64,000 nt of DNA, from positions 124,291-188,290 of the forward strand of contig NZ_AXAJ01000009.1 of assembly GCF_000472445.1 (NCBI RefSeq), given 5' to 3'. The DNA comes from Burkholderia sp. WSM2230 (GTDB lineage Bacteria; Pseudomonadota; Gammaproteobacteria; Burkholderiales; Burkholderiaceae). The number at the start of each line of letters is the position of its first letter. Position 1 is the first letter of the stretch. Below the pieces are notes generated by a model. It did no database searches and had not been told where the DNA came from. It worked only from the letters and a program-made list of their open reading frames with translations. Below, piece by piece: positions 53,149 through 61,356 of this stretch. A program made the translations under genes and the position numbers.

Positions 53149-54843
53149 TCAGGCTTCGCGCGCCTCCGCGGTTTCCTTGCGCTCCTTCGCGTCGCGCAGA
53201 TGCAGATGACGCGCAGCACGCTGCGAGGCCACGATGATCAGCTTCATCGTCGCGCGCGTCGCGCCGACAAACAGCTTGCGCGCGATACGTTCGTCGAATG
53301 CATCGAAATCAACTTCGGTGAGAATCACGCACGGTGCCGCCTGCCCCTTGAAACGGTAGATGGACTCGAACAGTACGTCGCCCTCACGATATTCCGGATT
53401 GCCAAACAAATCGTATTTGCCGGTGAAGCTACGCAGCCGGTGCGGGCCGAGATGATCCTGCGCGGTCATCACGGAGCCCTCGCGTCCGCGAAACGACAGC
53501 ACCGCGATGTCCTGCTTCCGAAATCCGAGCGACAGCGCCTGCGTGATGGCGCGCTTGGTGGCTTCTGTGGCGGCCTCGGCGGCGTTCGCTTCGTCGTAGA
53601 CGGAAACGGAAATGTCCGAGCCGTCGAACGGACTGCCCGAGGCCAGCGCTGCCGCGCTCGGCACCGAAGTGCCGACCACCTCCCGCACGTAATCGAGAAT
53701 GTCGCGCGGGCTGCGGTAGTTGGTGGTTTCCTTGAGCGTGGTCCAGCCGGGCAGCGCGACCGGCTCGCGCATATACAGATTCTGCAGCGGATCTTCGAGC
53801 CACCACCACGCGGCGCCGGGGCGCAGCAGGCGCTCGAGCGCGGCGACCCACGGTTCCTGAAAGTCCTGCCCTTCGTCGACGATCAGCACGTCGAATTGCC
53901 AGCGCGCGTCGATGGGCGCTTCGGCGAACATCGCCTCGAGCTGATCGAACACCTGGCCCGATTCGAAATCGGGCTGACGGCCCGCGTCGCGCGCAATCCA
54001 GTCGCACAGTTGATGGTAGTTCGCGACCTTCGCCTCGGGCGGCGCGACGCGCGCGATGTGATCGGCCAGCGGCCGGTTGAAACACACATACAACGGACGC
54101 TGGCCGCGCGCGGCCGCGTCTTTCATCACCTGCACGGCGAGTTGCGTCTTACCGGAACCGGCCGTGCCGATCACACGCAGGCGGAACGGCGAAAACTCGA
54201 GCCGCCGCGCCCACGTTGCAAGGCCGCCCGCGAGCCGCGTGACGAGCGTGCCCGCCTGGCCGACGAGCGCGCTGGCATCGGGCGTGAGCGCGAGTTCATC
54301 GGCAAGAAAGTGATGGATTTTCGACGCGCACGGCAGGCGCGGCTCGTCGGCCCGCAACGCTTCGCGAATCACGGCGGCCAGCCGGTCACGCCGGGTCGCG
54401 TCGACGATGCGCGCGGGGTTCACGCCGGCAATCGCGGCGTCTTTCACGATGTGGTCGGGGCAGTACAGAAGCTCTTCGATGAAATACGTGCCCGCGCCGA
54501 ACGCCGCGGTAAAGCGCCGGTGCAAACCTTCAATGGTGTGCGCGAGCGCAATCGCCACGTTGCGTTCGGTTTGCAGATAGACCTTCACGAGCCCCTTCGG
54601 CGTTTCGCGCAGAAAACCCGTTTTCTGTTCGACGATCATCACGCGTCCGGCTGGACTGACGATCACGAAGTCGGCCTCGCCGAACACGGAGAAGTTCTGG
54701 TTCAGCCGCGTCCAGTGCACACCGTGATAGACGGTGTAGTTCTCGGGCAGCGCCTTTTCGAGCAGCGCCAGGGTCTCGCGTTCGCGCGCCGCCGCGCCGG
54801 TGGCTGCGAGGCTCTTCCAGTCGTCGGGGACAATGCGGGCCAT
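53149..54843 (-). CDS. NERD nuclease-domain plus superfamily I helicase protein
   Basis: The 564-residue protein has a NERD domain at about 10-130; its nuclease-like centre is D58 in GEADFVIV and E72-Q-K74 in IVEQKTG. The helicase part has Walker A GTAGSGKT at 226-233, DEGQD at 323-327, a UvrD-type motif near NYRSPRD, and VGATRATMKL near 535. The two parts in one chain suggest DNA end processing or repair. It is monocistronic, convergent with the PRTase-HAD gene. Related proteins exist in defence islands but also as housekeeping; no other defence genes are next to it, so I do not claim defence. Confidence 0.86.
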   Translation of the reverse strand: MARIVPDDWKSLAATGAAARERETLALLEKALPENYTVYHGVHWTRLNQNFSVFGEADFVIVSPAGRVMIVEQKTGFLRETPKGLVKVYLQTERNVAIALAHTIEGLHRRFTAAFGAGTYFIEELLYCPDHIVKDAAIAGVNPARIVDATRRDRLAAVIREALRADEPRLPCASKIHHFLADELALTPDASALVGQAGTLVTRLAGGLATWARRLEFSPFRLRVIGTAGSGKTQLAVQVMKDAAARGQRPLYVCFNRPLADHIARVAPPEAKVANYHQLCDWIARDAGRQPDFESGQVFDQLEAMFAEAPIDARWQFDVLIVDEGQDFQEPWVAALERLLRPGAAWWWLEDPLQNLYMREPVALPGWTTLKETTNYRSPRDILDYVREVVGTSVPSAAALASGSPFDGSDISVSVYDEANAAEAATEATKRAITQALSLGFRKQDIAVLSFRGREGSVMTAQDHLGPHRLRSFTGKYDLFGNPEYREGDVLFESIYRFKGQAAPCVILTEVDFDAFDERIARKLFVGATRATMKLIIVASQRAARHLHLRDAKERKETAEAREA

Positions 54844-54986
54844 GCGGTGCCTCGTCGTGATTCGGTGCGCTCATTGTACGCAACGCATGGCGTGCGGGGA
54901 TGCAAACGCACGGGATCGTGTATCGTTACTGGTTGAACGCCGCGCGAGGCGCGGCTTGCCAATTGTCGATAAAAGGGATTGACTGG

Positions 54987-55613
54987 ATGATTACGATCTG
55001 GGGACGCACGAACTCAGTCAACGTGCAAAAAGTTTTGTGGTGCTGCGATGAACTGGTGCTGCCGTATGAGCGCATCGACGCGGGCCTGCAATTCGGGCGC
55101 AACAACGAACCCGCCTATCTTTCGATGAACCCGACCGGCAAGATTCCCACGCTGGTCGACGACGGCTTCGTGCTGTGGGAATCGAATTCGATCTTGCGGT
55201 ATCTGGCGCTGCAATATGGCGCGGCGAGCCCGCTGTATCCCGCCGAACCGAGACTGCGCGCGAGCATCGACCGTTGGCTGGACTGGTCACTCTCCACGCT
55301 GCAGCCGGCGGAACGGCCCGTATTCTGGACGCTCGTGCGCACGCCGCCTGAACAGCGCGACGCGGCGAAGCTGGCCGAAGACGTCCACAACGTGACTGCG
55401 CTGTGGCGCCTGCTCGACACGCATTTGCAAGGCCGCTTCTTTCTGGAAAGCGACAAGTTCACGCTGGCCGATATCGTAATCGGCGCGTATGCGAAACGCT
55501 GGTTCGGTCTGGACGGCATCGAGCGTCCGCCGCTGCCGAGTCTCGAGCGTTGGTATTCGCGCATCGCCACGCGTTCGGGGTTCAAGAAATACGTCGACTT
55601 TCCGTTGACGTGA
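54987..55613 (+). CDS. glutathione S-transferase family protein
   Basis: The 208-residue protein has the thioredoxin-fold half with IWGRTNSVNVQKVLWCCDEL, NPTGKIPTLVDDGF and ESNSILRYLA, which bind glutathione, and a helical C-terminal domain with KFTLADIVIGAYAKRW. Ser or Asn of TNSVN serves as catalytic residue in the beta/theta-like classes. AGGGAT upstream supports ATG 54987. It stands before the Zur-like gene on the same strand, at 91 bases. Substrate unknown. Confidence 0.92.
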   Translation: MITIWGRTNSVNVQKVLWCCDELVLPYERIDAGLQFGRNNEPAYLSMNPTGKIPTLVDDGFVLWESNSILRYLALQYGAASPLYPAEPRLRASIDRWLDWSLSTLQPAERPVFWTLVRTPPEQRDAAKLAEDVHNVTALWRLLDTHLQGRFFLESDKFTLADIVIGAYAKRWFGLDGIERPPLPSLERWYSRIATRSGFKKYVDFPLT

Positions 55614-55704
55614 TTTTGAGCGGTCCTGTGTCAGCGACAACGCCGCTGCACACTGCGCAGCGAGCCGCGGGCAGCAACAGGGCATTGGCCTTTATAATCG
55701 CTCC

Positions 55705-56331
55705 ATGAAGAACGCCAAGCCCACCGCGAACGCCACACGCTCGACCATTCCCGCGAAAACGGATCAGGCCGCCGCTGTCGCCCAGGCGCATGCGCACGCG
55801 CATGCCCAAGCACACGCGCCGGGGCACAGGCATGGCGAGTCGGCCGAAGCCGCGCTCGCTCTCGCGGAAGAATACTGCCGCGAACGCGGCGAAAAACTCA
55901 CGCCGATCCGCCGCAAAGTCCTGGAGCTGCTGCTGAACTCGGGGCGCGCAACCAAAGCGTATTCGCTGCTCGACGAAATGCGCCAGATTCACCCCGGCTC
56001 CGCGCCGCCCACGGTGTATCGCGCGCTGGACTTTTTGCTGTCCGCGGGACTGGTGCATCGGATAGAGTCGATCAACGCGTTCACGGTCTGCCACGACCTC
56101 ACGCAATGCCAGCACGGCATCCTCGTGGTCTGCCAGCAGTGCGGCAACGTGACTGAACTGCATCAGCCGAAACTGCGCCAGGCGCTTATCGCCCAGATCG
56201 AAGACGCCGGCTACCGCGTCGCCAGCGACGAAATCGAATTGAAGGGATTGTGTTCCGCGTGTCAGGCGGCAGAAGCCGCCGCGTTGGCCGCAGCAAAGGC
56301 GGGAGCGACGGCGCCCGGCGCCGTGAAATAA
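55705..56331 (+). CDS. Fur family regulator, Zur-like, with His-rich N terminus
   Basis: The 208-residue protein has a Fur-type winged helix (about 65-125: LTPIRRKVLELLLNSG, AYSLLDEMRQ, PPTVYRALDFL) and the structural zinc sites CQQC (C143, C146) and CSAC (C183, C186). An N-terminal tail at 28-43 holds six His in an alternating Ala-His pattern, unlike the usual 140-160 residue forms. It is probably a zinc-sensing repressor, though no znuABC gene is here; the tail could bind zinc. It ends with an Ala-rich 25-residue extension, both additions making it unusually long. Confidence 0.86.
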   Translation: MKNAKPTANATRSTIPAKTDQAAAVAQAHAHAHAQAHAPGHRHGESAEAALALAEEYCRERGEKLTPIRRKVLELLLNSGRATKAYSLLDEMRQIHPGSAPPTVYRALDFLLSAGLVHRIESINAFTVCHDLTQCQHGILVVCQQCGNVTELHQPKLRQALIAQIEDAGYRVASDEIELKGLCSACQAAEAAALAAAKAGATAPGAVK

Positions 56332-56403
56332 GCGTGGCCGACTGTCGCCGCGGCGCAAAGCTTTGCCTGGGTCACGCGGCATAGCGCAGCGGCGCCAGGT
56401 GAT

Positions 56404-56488
56404 GGGCTGGGCTCAAGGCGCCGGTTGCTGCGTTCACTGTGCCGCGGGCTGGGCTCAAGGCGCCTCGGTACTGCGTTCACTGCGCTGC
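56404..56488 (+). repeat. two direct repeats of about 42 bases
   Basis: Both copies begin GGGCTGGGCTCAAGGCGCC and continue to CTGCGTTCACTG, then GTGCCGC or GCGCTGC. They are head to tail at 56404-56445 and 56446-56488 with about 85 per cent identity, in the gap between the Zur-like gene and the response regulator. No coding role is seen. Confidence 0.7.
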
Positions 56489-56537
56489 GGGCCGTACAGA
56501 ACGCGCCGCAAACGTGCGCAAGGCCCTCGGGCTACAC

Positions 56538-57068
56538 TCAACGCGCCGCGCGTGCGCCAATGGCGTCGTGCAACAAGGTCACCAGATCCTCGGGCAAGGC
56601 CGGTTTCGTCATGAAATGCTGGAACCCCTCGCCGATACTTCGCAGACGGTAAGCGTCGTCGGTATGGCCCGTCAGCGCTACGGCCACCGAAGGCGTGTGA
56701 TCGCCGCGAATCTCGTGATCACGCAGACGCTGGATCAGGTAGAAGCCGTCCATGGCGGGCAGTTCGAGGTCGCATACCACCGCATCGGGCAGCAGCCGGA
56801 CCGCCGCTTCGACACCCTCCTCCGCATCCGCCACCGCAACGACGTTTGCGCCTTCCGCTTCGAGCAACAAGGTCAGCGATTCCCGGCTGTCCGGGTCGTC
56901 TTCTACGAGCACGATCGTGGCCTGATCGAGTCTCAATGCTCCGTTCATCTTCTGTTGTTGCTCTAAAAATCCGGTTAGGCCGTCAGGCTTGGCCAGGGTG
57001 TCACTCTGCTGCTTATGCTGTTGATTCTGTTTGCCGCCGGTTTGCGCGGCCGCGATGTTGCTGTTCAT
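56538..57068 (-). CDS. single-domain response regulator with Gln-rich N-terminal extension
   Basis: The 176-residue protein has a receiver domain at about 50-170 with E57/D58, phospho-acceptor D100 in VVCDLELPAMDG, and a Lys near FMTKPALP. About 45 residues precede it, rich in Gln, Lys and His (QNQQHKQQ). There is no output domain. The partner kinase is not in the region. It may act like a Spo0F or CheY type shuttle. An alternative start at M41 would remove most of the tail. The gene stands alone. Confidence 0.88.
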   Translation of the reverse strand: MNSNIAAAQTGGKQNQQHKQQSDTLAKPDGLTGFLEQQQKMNGALRLDQATIVLVEDDPDSRESLTLLLEAEGANVVAVADAEEGVEAAVRLLPDAVVCDLELPAMDGFYLIQRLRDHEIRGDHTPSVAVALTGHTDDAYRLRSIGEGFQHFMTKPALPEDLVTLLHDAIGARAAR

Positions 57069-57426
57069 GGTTCCGACTCGATTTCATGTGCCGAGTTGCA
57101 GGAGAGCGGACGATTGTAAACAAAGCCCCCTGCCACGCGCGCACCATAACGCGCCAAAATTGCACGCCAATGAAAAAACGGCTCACGGTGGCCCTGTTCA
57201 CGGCAACCGGCGCCGGCACCCGGTTCGCCGCGGCCACTCGTGCGATGCATTGCACATCGCGCGCCGCCGCAGCTTCTTTGCGTCTTTCCTGCACAGATTT
57301 TTCTGGGACACCGCGCAGCCCCGTCGCGCGGCGTTCGCATTCATGCCATGGGTAGCACGTTATGTGCCGCGCATCGGGATGCCATGAAGATGAGAGCCGA
57401 TTGACCGCTAACGGCTTTGACCGGTT
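57069..57426. other. 358-base stretch without a gene
   Basis: It lies between two minus-strand genes. Frames through it lack starts or continue neighbours. I see no promoter that I would name, and no hairpin with a U-run. Confidence 0.4.
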
Positions 57427-58230
57427 TTATGGAGCTTTCTTCGGACCAATTCCTTGCGTGAGCAGCGCAACCGCGTGACGGGCGATTTCTTCCTCGCCTG
57501 GCTGACGGCGTTTGGGATCGCCGCGCCATAGCTTCGACGTAGCGAGAGGCAAGACCGTCAGGCCAAGCAGCGTGACGAACATCAGCGACGGCTCGAGCGC
57601 CGCATTCAGATAGCCTTCTTTCTGCCACCGTTCGATGGCGGCAAGCGACATCTTCTGATTCGAGTCGCCGAAACGTTCGTGCATGCGCTGACGCAGGAGC
57701 CCGCTGTCGCTGATGACTTCGCGCACCCATAACGACGGAAACCATGGATGCGCCACCGCGGCCCGCACCATCCGCTGCGCCAGTTGCGTGATGGCCGCGA
57801 CCGGATCGTCCGCATGCTCGTGCAAGGGCACGCCGAGACTGGCGCGCAACGGGCCGATGCGTTCGTCGATCAGCACGTCGAGCAACTGATCGCGCGTCTT
57901 GAAGTAGTAATGCATCATGGCCGGCGTGAAACCGGCCTCGCGGGCAATCTCGCCGAGCGTCGTATCGACGATTCCCTGACGGGCGAACAGTTCGAGCGCC
58001 GCGTCAAGCAGACGGCTGCGCTGCTCCGCTCCCCGCGCCGCACCCGAAGGGCGGCCTGGCCGCCTTACCGTGCCCTCGTGTGGCTCGGCGCCTGTGGCTG
58101 CGGGCGCTGCGACTTCAGCCGCGAGACTCGCGCCGCGCTTCACGCTCTTGCGTGCTTTGGCCGCAGCCGCCTTGCCGGCCGACGCTTTCACACCGCTCTG
58201 CTTCTTACCCACCGACGGGATCTTTGCCAT
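57427..58230 (-). CDS. TetR family transcriptional repressor of the adjacent efflux gene
   Basis: The 267-residue protein has a basic Lys/Ala-rich tail of about 55 residues, then a TetR helix-turn-helix (about 58-105: RSRLLDAALELFARQG; EIAREAGFTPAMMHYYFKTRDQLLD) and a ligand domain. It is divergent from the DHA2 efflux gene, sharing overlapping promoters, so the efflux gene is most likely its target and drug-like compounds its ligand. ATG 58230 is chosen; ATG 58239 in the same frame adds three residues. The promoter at 58264-58292 fits both. Confidence 0.9.
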   Translation of the reverse strand: MAKIPSVGKKQSGVKASAGKAAAAKARKSVKRGASLAAEVAAPAATGAEPHEGTVRRPGRPSGAARGAEQRSRLLDAALELFARQGIVDTTLGEIAREAGFTPAMMHYYFKTRDQLLDVLIDERIGPLRASLGVPLHEHADDPVAAITQLAQRMVRAAVAHPWFPSLWVREVISDSGLLRQRMHERFGDSNQKMSLAAIERWQKEGYLNAALEPSLMFVTLLGLTVLPLATSKLWRGDPKRRQPGEEEIARHAVALLTQGIGPKKAP

Positions 58231-58239
58231 TGCTCTCAT

Positions 58240-58268
58240 TTGACGTGCGACCAGATGTCGCATATATT
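58240..58268 (+). promoter_or_regulatory. sigma70 promoter of the DHA2 efflux gene
   Basis: TTGACG (58240-58245) and TATATT (58263-58268) are 17 bases apart, five of six matches each. The start site would be near 58275, about 30 bases before the ATG. It overlaps the opposite promoter. Confidence 0.65.
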
Positions 58269-58292
58269 AATCTCCGAGTTAATTAATTTCAA
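58264..58292 (-). promoter_or_regulatory. sigma70 promoter of the tetR gene with operator-like palindromes
   Basis: On the minus strand TTGAAA (58287-58292) and TAATAT (58264-58269) are 17 bases apart. Two ATTAAT palindromes at 58266-58271 and 58282-58287, 16 bases centre to centre, lie within both promoters and are the best candidate TetR sites. Confidence 0.55.
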
Positions 58293-58304
58293 CACACGGC
58301 CGCC

Positions 58305-59885
58305 ATGCAACAGTCGACCCTCACGCAACCTCAGCGCCTGCTCAACGGCGATCCTCCCGCCACCGCGGAGCAAGGCGCGGAGCAAAGCGCGCATGTGCAC
58401 CATCAGCCGGAGGCGCCCGCCGGCCATCCGCCGATTCGCCTGTTGTTTCCCGCGCTGCTGCTCGTCATGCTGCTTGCCGCGCTCGACCAGACCATTGTGT
58501 CGACGGCGTTGCCGACCATCGTCGGCGAACTGGGCGGCCTCAACAATCTGTCCTGGGTCGTGACCGCTTACCTGCTCAGCTCGACCATTGTCGTGCCGCT
58601 CTACGGCAAGCTCGGCGATCTGTTCGGACGCAAGATCGTGCTGCAAGCGGCGATCGGACTCTTTCTCGTAGGCTCCGCGTTATGCGGCATCGCGCAGGAC
58701 ATGACGCAGCTGATCGTGTTGCGTGCCTTGCAAGGACTCGGCGGCGGCGGCCTGCTTGTTGTGACAATGGCCGCAATCGCAGATGTTATTCCGCCTGCCG
58801 AGCGTGGCCGCTATCAGGGCGTGTTCGGCGGCGTGTTCGGTCTGGCCACGGTGATCGGCCCGCTGCTCGGCGGTTTTCTCGTCGAGCACCTCACGTGGCG
58901 CTGGATCTTCTACATCAACCTGCCGCTTGGAATCGTTGCGCTCGCCGTGATCGGCGCGGTGTTCAAGCCGCATGTGCGTCACGTGAAGCACACCATCGAC
59001 TATATGGGCGCCGCGTTTCTGGCGGGCGCGCTCACCTGCATCATCCTGTTCACGAGCGAGGGCGGCACGATCCTGCCGTGGGCGTCGCCGCAACTGTGGC
59101 TCACGCTGGGCATGGGGCTCGTTGCGATCTGGGGTTTTATCCATGAAGAGCGCAGCGCCGTTGAGCCGCTCATGCCGCTCGAACTCTTCAGGCAACGCAC
59201 GTTTGTGTTGAGTAGTCTGATCGGCTTTATCGTCGGCGTGTCGATGTTCGGCGCCGTCACCTTTCTGCCGCTTTATCTTCAGGTGGTAAAGGGCGCGACG
59301 CCGACACAAGCCGGCATGCAGATGCTCCCGATGATGGGCGGCCTCTTCGTCATGTCGATGGTGACTGGCCGCGCAATCGGCAAGCTTGGCCGTTATCGCA
59401 TGTTCCCGATTGCCGGCACTCTGCTCGTGGCGGTTGCGATGTTGCTGCTGGCGCGCTTGCAGCTCGATACGCCGACTCATGTGATGTATCTCTACATGGG
59501 CATTCTCGGTTGCGGCCTCGGCATGGTAATGCAGGTGCTGATACTCGCCGTGCAAAACACCGTGGATTTCAGGCATGTCGGTGTGGCCACCTCGGGCGCC
59601 ACGCTGTTCCGCTCGATCGGCGGTTCGGTTGGCGTGGCCGCGTTCGGCGCCGTGTTCTCGAATGGCCTCGCCGCGCGGCTCGAGAAGCTGATTCCAGCCG
59701 GCACCGAATTGCCGCACGCGCTCGGGCCTGCGGCGATCCGCGAGTTGCCCGACGCGCTGCGGGCCGACTATCTGGAGGCTTTCGCGGGTGCGCTGCATAC
59801 GGTGTATCTGTCTGCGGCTTGCGTCGTGCTGATCGCGTTCGCCCTCGCGTGGTTCCTCAAGGATCATCCTCTACGTAAACACTGA
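58305..59885 (+). CDS. DHA2 family (EmrB/QacA type) multidrug efflux transporter
   Basis: The 526-residue membrane protein has 14 predicted helices. LLAALDQTIVSTALPTIVGE marks the first helix with its Asp; then the conserved LSSTIVVPLYGKLGDLFGRK loop, and the helix 5 antiporter motif GPLLGGFLVEHLTWRWIFYI. It exports toxic compounds by proton antiport across the inner membrane. A His/Glu-rich 45-residue N-terminal tail is unusual. Its control by the divergent TetR is inferred from the promoter arrangement. No membrane-fusion partner gene (EmrA type) is next to it. Confidence 0.93.
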   Translation: MQQSTLTQPQRLLNGDPPATAEQGAEQSAHVHHQPEAPAGHPPIRLLFPALLLVMLLAALDQTIVSTALPTIVGELGGLNNLSWVVTAYLLSSTIVVPLYGKLGDLFGRKIVLQAAIGLFLVGSALCGIAQDMTQLIVLRALQGLGGGGLLVVTMAAIADVIPPAERGRYQGVFGGVFGLATVIGPLLGGFLVEHLTWRWIFYINLPLGIVALAVIGAVFKPHVRHVKHTIDYMGAAFLAGALTCIILFTSEGGTILPWASPQLWLTLGMGLVAIWGFIHEERSAVEPLMPLELFRQRTFVLSSLIGFIVGVSMFGAVTFLPLYLQVVKGATPTQAGMQMLPMMGGLFVMSMVTGRAIGKLGRYRMFPIAGTLLVAVAMLLLARLQLDTPTHVMYLYMGILGCGLGMVMQVLILAVQNTVDFRHVGVATSGATLFRSIGGSVGVAAFGAVFSNGLAARLEKLIPAGTELPHALGPAAIRELPDALRADYLEAFAGALHTVYLSAACVVLIAFALAWFLKDHPLRKH

Positions 59886-60239
59886 TCGCGTTGCACTTCG
59901 TTGCTCGGGCGCCTACGCAGACATCGACTGCATGCGCCCGGCATTCATCCTCGAGCGGCGCGCCATAGCATAAAAAAAGCGGCGCGCGTTCGTCTTCCTG
60001 ACATGCACGATCATTCGTCCTACCTGGTAATGTGCGGTAGCGCACATAACATAGGGTCGATCGTCCATTGACGCGCGTCTCGAAACGCCACATATTGAAA
60101 ACGACGGCACGCAAGCGTCGCTTGCCTGCCCGGACTCTCTGGCGCATGTAGATCGCAGTTTCCGCGGACGACCACACCGCCTCAAACGCGATCGGGAGCA
60201 TGCCGTAACGGCATTGTTTTCCACAGGTGGAGCCACAGC
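59886..60239. other. 354-base stretch with a doubtful minus-strand frame
   Basis: A minus-strand frame from ATG 60201 to a stop at 59857 would give 114 residues, overlapping the end of the efflux gene by 29 bases. It has no ribosome site, motif or homology that I recognise, so I do not call it a gene. The rest contains the upstream region of the zinc-ribbon gene. Confidence 0.3.
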
Positions 60240-61289
60240 ATGTCCACTCAGACCTTAGCTGGCCATCAGTTTCCGACACCCTGCAAACGATGTGGCGGCG
60301 CGCTGTACCGGCAGCTCGAACATTGCCCGTATTGCGGCGCTGTTCATCCACTCGACGACGAGGCGCCCGCGCGCAGTGCGTTGCACGAGAGCCGGACAAG
60401 CACGCTCAAGATGTCGACGTTGCACGACAGCTTCACGGCGTCGGCGTTCGCCGAGCCGGACTTCCCTGGCGGCGCGCTGCATGCGGGGTTGAATCTCGCT
60501 CCCGCCGCAGCGCTTCACACGTCGCCTTCGCCACTAGTCGCGCCCGACACCTCGTTGATGCCTGTCATCGACACAGACAGAGGCGAACTCGCGCATCGCA
60601 CGAGTCTGCACCTGCGTCACGTGCTGCTTGCGAGCGCCGCGGTTGTCGCCGCGGGCCTGGCCTATGTCGGCTATGCGCTATTGAGCGAGAGCCGCGATCT
60701 GCATTACAGCAGCGGTGAGCAAGCCGCCGAAACAGCGCAGAATGCGAGAACGGCGACGGGCGCCATCGCACGATACTCGCCCGAGCAGGCGGCCGAGTCG
60801 CGTCTCGCAGTTGTCCCTGGCAAGTCCATCGGCGCCGGCAGCGTGCGAAACACCCCGCAGGCAGTACCGGCGACTGTGCCGATAGTGGTAGCCGCAGCCC
60901 AACCCGCCGCGCCGCAATTCCACGATGCCGCGCAAGCCGTGCAGGCGGCCCGGACGGCATTCGCCGTCAACGATCTCAGCGCGGCGCAAGCCGCTCTGTC
61001 CGCCGTGCAAGTGCTGCAGCCGGACAACGACGAGGCCCAGGCCCTCGCCGCCAGGCTCAAGCCCTTGACCGCGCGCCGCGACGCCGCGTTGCTCGCTGCG
61101 CAACTGTGCACCGATCAGCAATCGTGGCCGTGCGCTCGCGAGCATGCGAATGAGGCGCTCGCGCTCGACACCGGCAGTGATCCGGCGAAAACGATTCTTG
61201 AGCGCGTGATTCGCGAGACCGGCTGGGCGCCGCTTAGCGCTCAAACAACGACCAGCGCAAAGATCGCCGGCCAAGTCGCCAAACAATGA
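60240..61289 (+). CDS. zinc-ribbon single-span membrane protein, 349 aa
   Basis: I do not recognise a family. A zinc-ribbon with C15, C18, C29 and C32 (CKRCGG, CPYCG) lies at the cytoplasmic N terminus. A linker of 90 residues leads to one membrane helix at about 126-147. Then comes an Ala/Gln-rich segment and, at about 235-325, a helical repeat region (AAQAALSAVQVLQPDNDEAQALAARL; QSWPCAREHANEALALD) like a TPR. The last part may fold in the periplasm. The TAXI protein gene starts 67 bases downstream on the same strand, so the two may be an operon. Confidence 0.78.
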   Translation: MSTQTLAGHQFPTPCKRCGGALYRQLEHCPYCGAVHPLDDEAPARSALHESRTSTLKMSTLHDSFTASAFAEPDFPGGALHAGLNLAPAAALHTSPSPLVAPDTSLMPVIDTDRGELAHRTSLHLRHVLLASAAVVAAGLAYVGYALLSESRDLHYSSGEQAAETAQNARTATGAIARYSPEQAAESRLAVVPGKSIGAGSVRNTPQAVPATVPIVVAAAQPAAPQFHDAAQAVQAARTAFAVNDLSAAQAALSAVQVLQPDNDEAQALAARLKPLTARRDAALLAAQLCTDQQSWPCAREHANEALALDTGSDPAKTILERVIRETGWAPLSAQTTTSAKIAGQVAKQ

Positions 61290-61356
61290 TCTGGATACCG
61301 AATTAAATTGAAACGGACCGGGTTGTTGTTCTACCCTGACCAAACAGGTGCGAACC

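Noticed and set aside
53149..54843. anti-phage defence island
   Set aside because: Only one NERD-helicase gene; neighbours are metabolic and regulatory, with no integrase or other defence gene.
59857..60201. 114-codon minus-strand frame after the efflux gene
   Set aside because: No ribosome site or recognisable family, and it overlaps the end of the efflux gene.
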